DNA of 57,624 nt from an uncultured Hyphomicrobiales bacterium. GTDB lineage: Bacteria > Pseudomonadota > Alphaproteobacteria > Rhizobiales > Beijerinckiaceae. Where the stretch lies: positions 1 to 57,624 of the forward strand of contig CAIOVE010000071.1 in the NCBI GenBank assembly GCA_903861645.1. Direction: 5' to 3'. Each line of letters opens with the position of its first letter. Positions within the stretch are counted from its first letter, which is position 1. This document shows, piece by piece, positions 19,436-27,989 of the stretch. The notes beneath the pieces were generated by a model that saw only the letters and a program-made list of their open reading frames with translations, did not search any database and was not told the DNA's origin. The position numbers and the translations under genes are program-made.

Positions 19436-20473
19436 ATGCGCCCGCTAAAATGTCTGGTCGCTCTGGCGGCGTTCATCGCGTTGGGCAGCGCCATCCCCGC
19501 CCTCGCCCAGTCCTCCGTGGCGGATTTCTACCGCGGCAAGACGATCACCGTCGTCATCGGCAATCCGGCGGGCGGCTCCTACGATCTCTACGCGCGGCTG
19601 ATCGCCAGATATCTTGGCGCGCACATGCCGGGCGCGCCCGCCGTCATCGTGCAGAACATGCCGGGCGCGGCGAGCCTCGTGGCCGCGGGCCATGTCTATA
19701 ACGTCGCGCCGCAGGACGGCACGGTGATCGCCGGCCTCGCCTCGACCCTCGCCTTCCAGCCGCTGATCGACCCGGAGGCGGCGCGCAAGATCGACCCGAC
19801 GAAGATCAACTGGCTGCCCGCCCCCGCCGCCGAGGGCGTCGTCATGCTCGTGCGGTCGGATACGCCCATCAAATCCGTCGCCGACCTGCGCGCCCGCGAA
19901 ACACTGATGGCGACGATTTCTCCGGGCATGTTGCCGGCGGTGCTCGCCGCCGTCTCCAACGCGACGCTCGGCACGCGGATCAAGGCGATCAACGGCCATC
20001 CCAATCTCGCCGCGTCGATGATGGCGCTGGAGCGCGGCGAAGTCGATGGCTATCCGTCGATCCCCTACGACGCCATCAAGCGCGGCTACGCCCGGCAGAT
20101 GGACGAAGGCCGCTATCGCGTGCTGGTGCAATTCGCGGCGAAAAAATCGCCCGAGTATCCCGACGCGCCGTTGATCACCGAACTCGTGACGAAGGAGGCG
20201 GACCGACAACTGCTGGAAATCGCGCTCGGGCCGTTGAAGGGCGGGTACGCCTTCATGGCCGGCCCGAAGGTCGCGCCCGAGCGCGTCGCGGCGTTGCGCG
20301 CGGCCTTCATGGAGACCTTCGCCGATCCGAAATTTCTGGAGGACGCGGCGCGGCAAACCCTGACCATCGCGCCGCAATCGGGCGAGGCCATGGAAGCGCT
20401 GGTGAAGGAAATCTACGCCATGCCGCCCGCCGTCATCGAGCGGATGCGCGCGATTTACCGGAACGGGATGTAG
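19436..20473 (+). CDS. Tripartite tricarboxylate transporter (TctC/Bug family) substrate-binding protein
   Basis: A 345-residue periplasmic binding protein of the Bug family. It has a signal peptide (cleavage after ALA at about residue 24), then FYRGKTITVVIGNPAGGSYDLYARLIARYLG, the ligand-loop pattern of the family, and VIVQNMPGAASLVA. A GGGAGG motif precedes the start. No TctA or TctB membrane gene is adjacent, so it is an orphan and may use a transporter elsewhere. The ligand, usually an organic acid, cannot be read from the sequence. It converges with the formamidase gene, with only two bases between their stops. Confidence 0.9.
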   Translation: MRPLKCLVALAAFIALGSAIPALAQSSVADFYRGKTITVVIGNPAGGSYDLYARLIARYLGAHMPGAPAVIVQNMPGAASLVAAGHVYNVAPQDGTVIAGLASTLAFQPLIDPEAARKIDPTKINWLPAPAAEGVVMLVRSDTPIKSVADLRARETLMATISPGMLPAVLAAVSNATLGTRIKAINGHPNLAASMMALERGEVDGYPSIPYDAIKRGYARQMDEGRYRVLVQFAAKKSPEYPDAPLITELVTKEADRQLLEIALGPLKGGYAFMAGPKVAPERVAALRAAFMETFADPKFLEDAARQTLTIAPQSGEAMEALVKEIYAMPPAVIERMRAIYRNGM

Positions 20474-20475
20474 CC

Positions 20476-21480
20476 CTACTCCTTCCCCTCCCCGAACTTG
20501 CGCGTCGGGCGTTCAAAGCCGCAACTCGTGCCATCGGTCGCCTTGACCTGATCTTCCCATGGCAGGCGGTAGCGGCCCGCCACGAGGTCCTGCATGTAGG
20601 TGTAGGGGCAGTCTTGCGCGCCGCCATCCACGGCGACAAAGCCGCGATGGCCGAACTGGTAGATGTTGTTTTCGACGCCCCAGTAGACGCGCGCCTCGCG
20701 CACGAGATCGGGGCGCACCTCGGCGGTGATGATCTCGTCGGGACGGCCAGAGGTTCCGTGGGCGATGATGCTTCCGTCGAAATTGACGATCATGCCCTCG
20801 CCCATGGAGTCGAACGACCCGTCCGAGCCGCACATGCAGACGTTCGCCGTCACCATCAGGTTGCAGAAGGCGTTCGACTGGTTGGTGAAGCGCCAGGCGT
20901 CGCGGATCGGCGCGGTATAGCCGGCGGTGCGGATCATGATTTCCGCGCCCTTGTAGGCGCATTCGCGCGCCATCTCCGGGAACATGCCGTCATGGCAGAT
21001 GATGAGCGCGAGCTTCGAGCCCTTGGGCCCATCGATGACGGGAATGCCGAGATCGCCCGGCTCCCACGGCTCGACCGGCGTCCACGGATGCATCTTGCGA
21101 TAGTAGAGCCGCAATTCGCCGGTGTCGTCGATGACAATGCCGGCATTGTATGGATTGCCGCGCGGGTTGAACTCCATGATGGAGAAACAGCCCCAGATTT
21201 TATTCTCGATACAGGCGCGCTTGAACGCGGCGACCTCCGGCCCGTCGAGCCGGCACATGATCGCCGGGTTCATGTCCATCGACAGGCCGTGCAGCGCGTA
21301 TTCGGGAAACACCACGAGATCCATCGTGGCGAGATTGCGCCGCGCCTTGCCAACCATCTCGACGATGCGTTGCGTCTGATGGGCGAGATCGTCGGGCGTG
21401 ACGACCACGGGCAATTGCAGTTGCACGAGGCCGATGACCACGCCCGCTGGCGATTTGTTCAGTCCTCCAAGGCCGTTCAT
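20476..21480 (-). CDS. amiF: Formamidase (aliphatic amidase, nitrilase superfamily)
   Basis: Formamidase hydrolyses formamide to formate and ammonia. At 334 residues the protein equals H. pylori AmiF in length and keeps the Glu-Lys-Cys triad: Glu60 in VFPEY, Lys129 in YYRKMHPW, Cys162 in IICHDGMFPE. Further family features are GCFSIMEFNP, PWEPGDLGIPV, YWGVENNIYQFGHRG and DLVAGRYRLPWED. The close relative aliphatic amidase (AmiE) acts on acetamide; the overall pattern fits formamidase better. It lies downstream of the E1-like gene on the same strand, with a 57-base gap, so the two may share a transcript. Confidence 0.9.
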   Translation of the reverse strand: MNGLGGLNKSPAGVVIGLVQLQLPVVVTPDDLAHQTQRIVEMVGKARRNLATMDLVVFPEYALHGLSMDMNPAIMCRLDGPEVAAFKRACIENKIWGCFSIMEFNPRGNPYNAGIVIDDTGELRLYYRKMHPWTPVEPWEPGDLGIPVIDGPKGSKLALIICHDGMFPEMARECAYKGAEIMIRTAGYTAPIRDAWRFTNQSNAFCNLMVTANVCMCGSDGSFDSMGEGMIVNFDGSIIAHGTSGRPDEIITAEVRPDLVREARVYWGVENNIYQFGHRGFVAVDGGAQDCPYTYMQDLVAGRYRLPWEDQVKATDGTSCGFERPTRKFGEGKE

Positions 21481-21537
21481 TCAGCGCTCCACCGGTTTTT
21501 CGCGGGTGGAGGGCACGCAAGTATCGTGCCCTCGCGC

Positions 21538-23946
21538 TCAATCCGGCAGGGCGCGCAGGTGGCGCACGTCGCGGCCCACGCTGACCGCCTGCGCGGCATG
21601 CACGATGGCGTTGGCGTCGATGCCATGGTGGCGATAGAGGTCGGCGAGCGAGCCCGTCTGGCCGAAATGCTCGACGCCCAGCGCCTTCTGGCGATGGCCG
21701 TACACGCCGCCAAGCCACGCCAGCGTCGCGGGGTGCCCGTCGATGACGCTGACGATGCCGCAGTCGCGCGTCAGGGGCGCCAGCAGGCGCTCGACATGGC
21801 TCATCGCGCCGCGCTGGCCGCGCTGGCGAGCGCGCTCGGCCGCCTGCCAGCCGGCGTTGAGCCGATCCGCAGAGGTGATCGCCAGAAGGCCGACGTCGCG
21901 ACGATCCTCCGCCAGCAGGCCGGTCGCGGCGATGGCCTCGGGCGCGATGGCTCCCTGATAGGCGATGACGACGTTGGCGTTTGGCCCCGGACGCCTGAGC
22001 CAGTAGGCGCCGTTGACGACGCCTTCGGCGAGGTCGTCCGTCATGGCGCGCGCCGGTTGCTCGACCGGGCGCGTCGACAGGCGCAGATAGATCGAGCCGC
22101 CCGTCTCGTCGCGCAGCCAGGTCTTTTCGTCGGGGTCGCCCTCGCCCTCGCGCTGCATGTAATCGAAGCCGAAGCGCATGATGACGGCGAGTTCGTCGAT
22201 GAAGGCCGGCTCGAACGAGGCGAGCCCATCCTGCGCCATGCCGATGAGCGGCGTGCCGATGGATTGATGCGCGCCGCCCTCCGGCGCCAGCGTCACGCCC
22301 GAGGGCGTCGCCACCAGCATGAAGCGCGCGCCCTGATAGCAGGCGTAATTGAGCTGGTCGGCGGCGCGATAGATGAAGGGGTCATAGACCGTGCCGATGG
22401 GCAGCAATCGCGCGCCGTTGATCGAATGCGACAGCCCCAGCGCCGACAGCATGATGAACAGGTTCGATTCCGCGATGCCGAGTTCGAGGTGTTGGCCCGC
22501 GGGACCGAACTCCCAGTTGAAGGTCGAGGGTATGCGCTCGGCGCGGAACGTGTCGGCCAGTTCCCGCTGCGCGAACAGGCCGCGCCGGTTCACCCATGGG
22601 CCCAGATTGGTCGACACGGTGACATCGGGCGAGGTGGTGACGATGCGGGCCGCGAAGTCGTCCTCGCCGCGCGCGATCTCGTGCAAGATCTGGCCAAAGC
22701 CCATTTGCGTTGAAACGGTCTTGCCGGCGCTGTCGGGCGCGGCGAGGCTCGCCGGCACGGGTATCGCGGGCGCGCGGTGGCGCCGGTCGCGCGTGGCGAA
22801 GAAGGGCGCGCGCGAGACGAAATCCGCCAGCGTCGCGGCATCGCCGTCGAGGCCTTCCCACTTCTCCCATTCGTGGCCGGGCCGCACCTTCATGGCGGCG
22901 CGCAGGGTCTCCATCTGCGTGGGCGTCATCAGTCCGGCGTGGTTGTCCTTGTGGCCGGCGAGCGGCAGGCCGTAGCCCTTGATCGTGTAGGCGATGAAGC
23001 AGACGGGCCGCTCGTGCGTCGCGGCCGCGGCGAAGGCGTCGAGCAGCGCCGGCAGATCGTGACCGCCCAGATTGTTCATCAGGCGCGCCAGCGCGTCGTC
23101 GTCGCGGCGGGCGATCAGCGCGGCGACGGCGGGATCGTCGCCGATGTCCTCCATCAGCCGCGCGCGCCAGGCCACGCCGCCCTTGAAGGTCAGCGCCGAA
23201 AACAACTGGTTCGGGCAGGCGTCGATCCATTCGCGCAGCCGCTCGCCGCCCGGTTCCGCGAAGGCCGCCTGCTGCAACGTGCCGTATTTGAGAATGACGA
23301 CGTCCCAGCCGAAGCTCGCGAACATCTGCTCGAACTTCGCCCACAGGCCCTCGCGGATGACCGCGTCGAGCGACTGGCGGTTGTAGTCGACAACCCACCA
23401 GCAATTGCGCAGGCCCTGCTTCCAGCCCTCGATCAGGGCTTCGTAGATATTGCCCTCGTCCATCTCCGCGTCGCCGATCAGCGCGACCATGCGGCCTTCC
23501 GGGCGTCCGTCGAGCCAGCCATGCGCGGCCACGTAATCCTGCGCCAGCGAGGAGAACAGCGTCTGCGCCACGCCAAGCCCCACCGAGCCCGTGGAGAAAT
23601 CGACATCGTCGATGTCCTTGGTGCGCGAGGGATAGCTCTGCGCGCCCTTGAAGGCGCGGAAGTTCTTCATTTTGTCGAGCGTCTGGCCACCGGCGAGATA
23701 CTGGATGGCGTGGAAGATCGGCGAGGCGTGCGGCTTCACCGCCACGCGATCCTCCGGTCGCAGCGCGCCGAAATAAAGCGCCGTCATGATGGTGGAGAGC
23801 GAGGCCGAGGATGCCTGATGGCCGCCGACCTTCAGGCCGTCGTCGCTCGGGCGCAGATGATTGGCGTTGTGGATCATCCACGACGACAGCCACAGGCATT
23901 TGCGCTCGAGTTCGGCGAGAATGGCGATCCTGTCCTGCTTGGTCAT
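21538..23946 (-). CDS. Homodimeric 2-oxoacid dehydrogenase E1-like protein (AceE/MdeB type, often annotated transketolase)
   Basis: An 802-residue thiamine diphosphate enzyme of the AceE superfamily. The cofactor motif is GDAEMDEGN followed about 28 residues later by VVDYNRQSLD. ASSASLSTIMTALYFG near the start and STFNWEFGPAGQHLELGIAE in the middle are shared with homodimeric E1 enzymes. In Pseudomonas putida such a gene (mdeB) works in methionine breakdown beside an Lrp-type regulator; here too an Lrp gene is divergent, 106 bases away. No methionine gamma-lyase and no E2 or E3 gene is nearby, so the substrate is uncertain. The start at 23946 follows a strong GGAGG. The window also holds the heterotetrameric type (pdhA, pdhB), so two E1 types coexist. 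Confidence 0.8.
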   Translation of the reverse strand: MTKQDRIAILAELERKCLWLSSWMIHNANHLRPSDDGLKVGGHQASSASLSTIMTALYFGALRPEDRVAVKPHASPIFHAIQYLAGGQTLDKMKNFRAFKGAQSYPSRTKDIDDVDFSTGSVGLGVAQTLFSSLAQDYVAAHGWLDGRPEGRMVALIGDAEMDEGNIYEALIEGWKQGLRNCWWVVDYNRQSLDAVIREGLWAKFEQMFASFGWDVVILKYGTLQQAAFAEPGGERLREWIDACPNQLFSALTFKGGVAWRARLMEDIGDDPAVAALIARRDDDALARLMNNLGGHDLPALLDAFAAAATHERPVCFIAYTIKGYGLPLAGHKDNHAGLMTPTQMETLRAAMKVRPGHEWEKWEGLDGDAATLADFVSRAPFFATRDRRHRAPAIPVPASLAAPDSAGKTVSTQMGFGQILHEIARGEDDFAARIVTTSPDVTVSTNLGPWVNRRGLFAQRELADTFRAERIPSTFNWEFGPAGQHLELGIAESNLFIMLSALGLSHSINGARLLPIGTVYDPFIYRAADQLNYACYQGARFMLVATPSGVTLAPEGGAHQSIGTPLIGMAQDGLASFEPAFIDELAVIMRFGFDYMQREGEGDPDEKTWLRDETGGSIYLRLSTRPVEQPARAMTDDLAEGVVNGAYWLRRPGPNANVVIAYQGAIAPEAIAATGLLAEDRRDVGLLAITSADRLNAGWQAAERARQRGQRGAMSHVERLLAPLTRDCGIVSVIDGHPATLAWLGGVYGHRQKALGVEHFGQTGSLADLYRHHGIDANAIVHAAQAVSVGRDVRHLRALPD

Positions 23947-24052
23947 CGGCGTGGCCTCCGTGATATCCGACGATGATACGCTGGAGGCGGGGGAAAGTTT
24001 TTCCAAATATGGGGCCAATTGACCCCCATTTCGTGGCGATCTATTCTAATTC

Positions 24053-24538
24053 ATGCCAGAAAACCGGAACAGACAGCCAATTCCGCTCGATGCCATCGAC
24101 CGACGGATTCTCGCGCTCCTGCAACAGGACGCGCGCATGACCGTTCAGGCCATCGCGGAAAAAGTGGGGTTGTCGGCCTCGCCATGCCATCGACGCATCA
24201 AGCTGCTGGAGGAGAGCGGCGTCATCGAGCGCTATGTCGCCATCGTCAACCAGCGCGCCGTCGGCCTGCCGGTCAGCGTGTTCATTTCGATCAAGCTGGA
24301 GCGTCAGACGGAAGCCGACCTCGAACGCTTCGCCCGCGCGATTTCCGGCTGGACCGAAATTCTCGAATGCTACCTGATGACCGGCCATCGCGATTATCTG
24401 CTGCGCGTGGTTGTCGCCGATCTCGCCGCCTACGAGCAGTTCCTGAAAAAGAAACTGACGCGCATCGAGGGCGTCGCTTCGATTGAATCGAGCTTCGCGC
24501 TCGACCAGATCAAGTATTCCATCGCCCTGCCCGTGTAG
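24053..24538 (+). CDS. Lrp/AsnC family transcriptional regulator
   Basis: A 161-residue regulator with the N-terminal helix-turn-helix (LDAIDRRILALLQQDARMTV, recognition region VGLSASPCHRRIKLLEESG) and a C-terminal RAM ligand-binding domain (ECYLMTGHRDYLLRVVVADL). Such proteins sense amino acids or related metabolites and usually control a divergent neighbour. Here that is the E1-like gene, so control of it is the simplest inference. The pairing recalls mdeR-mdeB. It ends 44 bases before moeA, which may be read from its transcript. Confidence 0.93.
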   Translation: MPENRNRQPIPLDAIDRRILALLQQDARMTVQAIAEKVGLSASPCHRRIKLLEESGVIERYVAIVNQRAVGLPVSVFISIKLERQTEADLERFARAISGWTEILECYLMTGHRDYLLRVVVADLAAYEQFLKKKLTRIEGVASIESSFALDQIKYSIALPV

Positions 24539-24582
24539 CGTCGCCGTTTGCCGGGGCGGCGCGTCTCGCGGTAGAAAAGCCC

Positions 24583-25803
24583 ATGGCCATTTCCCCCTTG
24601 CTCCCCGTCGCCGACGCCCTTGAACGCGTGCTCGCGAGCGCGCCCTCGCTGCTGGGCGTTGAAACCCTGCCGCTGGCGCAATGCGCCGGGCGCACGCTCG
24701 CCCATGATCTCGCGGCGCGGCGCACGCAACCGCCCTTCCCCTCTTCAGCCATGGACGGCTACGCGGTGCGCTCCGCCGATATCGCGACCGCGCCCGCGAC
24801 GCTCGACATCATCGGCGTCAGCGCGGCCGGTCATTCCTTCGCGGGGTCCGTTGGCGCGGGACAGGCGGTGCGCATCTTCACCGGCGCGCCGGTGCCCGAG
24901 GGCGCCGACGCGGTCATCATTCAGGAGGACACGCGCGTCGAGGGCGAGCGCATCGTCTGCCTGCAAGGCGAGCCCGTGGGCCGGAACATCCGCAAGGCGG
25001 GTCTTGATTTCGCGGCGGGCGATATCCTGCTGCCAAGGGGCCGTCGCCTCGGCCCGCCGGAACTGGCGCTGGCGGCGGCGATGAACCACGGAACGCTCGA
25101 CGTGGCGCGCCGCCCGCGCGTGGCCCTGCTGGCGACCGGCGACGAACTCGTCGCCCCCGGCGAAAATCCCGGCCCCGACCAGATCGTCGCGTCGAACACC
25201 TACGCCGTCATGGCCTATGCGCAAGCCGCCGGCGCCGAGACCATCGATCTTGGCATCGCCGGCGACACCTACGCCGCGCTGGAGGATCGTATCCGGGCCG
25301 CCCGCGCGGCCAGGGCCGACATTCTCGTGACGCTTGGCGGTGCGAGCGTCGGCGACCACGATCTCGTGCAGACCGCGCTGGCGCGCGAGGGCATGGAACT
25401 TGGCTTCTGGAAAATCGCCATGCGGCCGGGCAAGCCACTTATGCATGGCCGCATGGGCGACATGCGCATTCTCGGCCTGCCGGGCAATCCGGTGTCGGCC
25501 ATCGTCTGCGGCGTGTTGTTTCTCGCGCCGCTCATCCGCGCGCTCTGCGGCGAGACGGACGCCGGACGCGACCGCACGGAGGCCGCCATTCTCGGCGTCG
25601 ATCTGAAGGCCAACGACAACAGGCAGGATTATCTGCGCGCCGCGCTCGCGCCCGGCGGCGAGGGCCTGCCCGTCGCCACGCCTTTTGGCCGACAGGATTC
25701 CTCCATGCTGCGCGTGCTCGCGCAGTCGGAATGTCTGGTCATCCGCCCGCCCTTCGCGCCCGAGGCCAAAAAGGGCGATCCCGTCAGGATCGTCCGGCTT
25801 TAG
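24583..25803 (+). CDS. moeA: Molybdopterin molybdenumtransferase
   Basis: MoeA inserts molybdate into adenylated molybdopterin, the last step of the basic molybdenum cofactor. The 406-residue protein has the expected SSAMDGYAV, the MPT-binding IFTGAPVPEGADAVI, the MoeA/MogA-like domain with VTLGGASVGDHDLV, and PGNPVSAIVC. Together with moaC, it accounts for two steps of the pathway in this window. Its stop overlaps that of the convergent pirin gene by four bases. The usual neighbour moaC lies upstream behind an inserted block. Confidence 0.96.
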   Translation: MAISPLLPVADALERVLASAPSLLGVETLPLAQCAGRTLAHDLAARRTQPPFPSSAMDGYAVRSADIATAPATLDIIGVSAAGHSFAGSVGAGQAVRIFTGAPVPEGADAVIIQEDTRVEGERIVCLQGEPVGRNIRKAGLDFAAGDILLPRGRRLGPPELALAAAMNHGTLDVARRPRVALLATGDELVAPGENPGPDQIVASNTYAVMAYAQAAGAETIDLGIAGDTYAALEDRIRAARAARADILVTLGGASVGDHDLVQTALAREGMELGFWKIAMRPGKPLMHGRMGDMRILGLPGNPVSAIVCGVLFLAPLIRALCGETDAGRDRTEAAILGVDLKANDNRQDYLRAALAPGGEGLPVATPFGRQDSSMLRVLAQSECLVIRPPFAPEAKKGDPVRIVRL

Positions 25804-26687
25804 ACAGGCTTCACGTTCGGCGGGTCGGCCGGCAGCGGAATGAATTCGTCGTGGTCGGCCTGCGGCAGGGTCATGCGGCCCGCGCGCCAGTCGGCCTTCG
25901 CCTGCTCGATCCGCGCGCGCGACGATGACACGAAATTCCATTCGATGAAGCGCGGCCCCAACGGCTCGCCGCCCAGCAGCATCACGGTCGAGGGCGCGAG
26001 GGCCTTGAGCGTCGCCGCGGCGCCGGGCGAGAACACGATCATCTGGCCCGCGACGAAACGCCGACCCTCGCATTCGACCTCGCCGATGGCGACATAGGCG
26101 GCGCGCTCGGGGTAATCGCCCGGCAATTCGGCGACGGCGCCCGCTTGCAGGGTCCAGTGAATGTAGAACAGCGGCGAGCGCGTCTCGACACGCGAGGCAA
26201 GGCTAAACGCCTTGCCCGCGATGACGCGGGCGACCACGCCGCGATCCTCGATGACGGGCATGTCCTCCATCGCGTGGTGGGAAAACGCCGGCGCCATTTC
26301 CTCGTCAGCCTCTGGCAAGGCGACCCAAGACTGGATGCCATGCAGCCGGTCGCCTTGCAGGCGGGCGCGCTCGAAGCGCTCGGAATGAGTGATGCCGCGC
26401 CCCGCCGTCATCCAGTTGACCTCGCCCGCGCGGATGGCCTGCACCGAGCCGACGCTGTCGCGATGCATGATTTCGCCATCGAACAGATAGGTGACGGTGG
26501 CGAGGCCGATATGCGGATGCGGACGCACATCGAACGTGCGCGGCAGGCCGACCGGAAAATCCGCCGGCCCCATGTGGTCGAAGAAAACGAAGGGGCCGAC
26601 CATGCGGTGGCCGGCGACGGGCAATACGCGCCCCACCTCGAAACCGCCGAGATCCCGCCTTCTCTGGTCGATGACTGTCTCAATCAT
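25800..26687 (-). CDS. Pirin family protein
   Basis: A 295-residue bicupin of the pirin family. The metal-binding N-terminal motif is RPHPHIGLATVTYLFDGEIMHRDS, followed by NWMTAGRGITHSERFE. Some bacterial pirins show quercetin dioxygenase activity and others act as redox-sensitive partners; the sequence does not decide. The start at 26687 has GGAG about nine bases upstream, better than two in-frame ATGs further up. It lies downstream of anmK on the same strand with a 61-base gap and overlaps the moeA end. Confidence 0.92.
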   Translation of the reverse strand: MIETVIDQRRRDLGGFEVGRVLPVAGHRMVGPFVFFDHMGPADFPVGLPRTFDVRPHPHIGLATVTYLFDGEIMHRDSVGSVQAIRAGEVNWMTAGRGITHSERFERARLQGDRLHGIQSWVALPEADEEMAPAFSHHAMEDMPVIEDRGVVARVIAGKAFSLASRVETRSPLFYIHWTLQAGAVAELPGDYPERAAYVAIGEVECEGRRFVAGQMIVFSPGAAATLKALAPSTVMLLGGEPLGPRFIEWNFVSSSRARIEQAKADWRAGRMTLPQADHDEFIPLPADPPNVKPV

Positions 26688-26748
26688 GGGCGTGCTCCGA
26701 TGCATGGAACAGATGGCGCCCGCGCGCGGCGAATTCAACCGGCGGCCG

Positions 26749-27852
26749 TCACGGCATTTCCAGCACGCCGCCACACATGGCGCGCGCTACGCCCGTCGTC
26801 GTCGGATACGTCAGCGGCAGGCCGCGCAACGAACGCGCGGCGAGATAGGCGAAGGCTTGCGCCTCCATCGCGTCGACGGACCATTCCAGCGCGTCCGCCG
26901 TTTCGACCTGCGTGTTGGTGCGGCGCGCCAGCGCCTCCATGATCGTGGGATTGCGCGCGCCGCCGCCGCAAACGACCAGCAAACGCGCGGCCTCCGGCAT
27001 CTGTCGCAACGCGCGCGCGATGGCTTCCGCGGTGAATTCCACCAACGTCGCCGCGGCGTCGAGCGTGGAAAGCCGCGCGACCGGCTCAAGCGAAAAAGCG
27101 TTGCGGTCGAGCGATTTCGGCGCGGGCGCGTCGAAGAAGGGATGCGCGAGCAAGGTCGCCAGCGCCTGTTGGTCGCATTTGCCGGCGCGCGCCGTGCGGC
27201 CGTCGCGATCAATCGGCGCGCCCGTGCGAGCCAGCATGAGGTCGTCGATCAGGGCATTGCCGGGGCCCGTGTCGCAGGCGATGGGGTCCATGCCCGGCGC
27301 GACGAAGGTGATGTTGGCGACGCCGCCGATATTGACCAGCGCCACGGGCGCCTTGATGCCGACATCCTCCACCAGCGCGCGATGAAACACCGGCACCAGC
27401 GGCGCGCCCTGCCCGCCCGCGGCAACGTCAGCCGCGCGTAGATCGAAGATGACGGGAATGCGCAGACGCCGCGCCAGCGCCGCGCCGTCGCCGATCTGCA
27501 CGGTCAATTTGCGCTCCGGTCGATGCAGCACGGTCTGGCCATGGAAGCCGACGACGTCGATGCTCCCTGGGGCGATGCCTTCCGCGCTCAGAAAAGCCTC
27601 GACCGCCTCGGCGTGGCGTTCGGTGATCATGGCCTCGGCTGCGGCGAGCGCGCCGGGACGCGCGTCGCGATCGACAAGCTTGACCGCGTCGGCCAGCGCG
27701 GCGCGCAAAAGGGCGCGATCCGCCTCGCCATAGGCGAGGAAAAAGGACGGGCCTTGCCGAACGACGCCCTCGCCATCGGTTTCGATGAACGCCACGTCGA
27801 CGCCATCCATCGACGTGCCGGACATCAGGCCGATCGCCTTGAGAACAATCAT
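26749..27852 (-). CDS. anmK: Anhydro-N-acetylmuramic acid kinase
   Basis: AnmK phosphorylates and opens 1,6-anhydro-MurNAc, a step in recycling cell-wall muropeptides. The 367-residue protein has the phosphate-binding LMSGTSMDGVDVA at the start, GFHGQTVLHRP, LVNIGGVANIT, CDTGPGN and a late VCGGGARNP, all typical of this sugar-kinase family. It is divergent from tyrS with 137 bases between them, an arrangement found in many alphaproteobacteria. Confidence 0.96.
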   Translation of the reverse strand: MIVLKAIGLMSGTSMDGVDVAFIETDGEGVVRQGPSFFLAYGEADRALLRAALADAVKLVDRDARPGALAAAEAMITERHAEAVEAFLSAEGIAPGSIDVVGFHGQTVLHRPERKLTVQIGDGAALARRLRIPVIFDLRAADVAAGGQGAPLVPVFHRALVEDVGIKAPVALVNIGGVANITFVAPGMDPIACDTGPGNALIDDLMLARTGAPIDRDGRTARAGKCDQQALATLLAHPFFDAPAPKSLDRNAFSLEPVARLSTLDAAATLVEFTAEAIARALRQMPEAARLLVVCGGGARNPTIMEALARRTNTQVETADALEWSVDAMEAQAFAYLAARSLRGLPLTYPTTTGVARAMCGGVLEMP

Positions 27853-27989
27853 CGCATCCTCGGGAAAATCCGGTTTGAACCGTCACGGCTAGCCATTCGC
27901 GCGGGGCTTCGCAAGGCCGCGGGTCGACCGCCGCCTGTTGCGCGCGCCGGGCGCAAACCGTAAAGACGCCTCGTCCCCACGAGGTCGCC

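Noticed and set aside
19436-20473. Complete tripartite tricarboxylate transporter
   Set aside because: Only the binding protein is present; no TctA or TctB membrane genes adjoin it.
20614-22713. 699-residue open frame on the plus strand
   Set aside because: Antisense to the formamidase and E1-like genes; composition is typical of shadow frames and no domain is visible.
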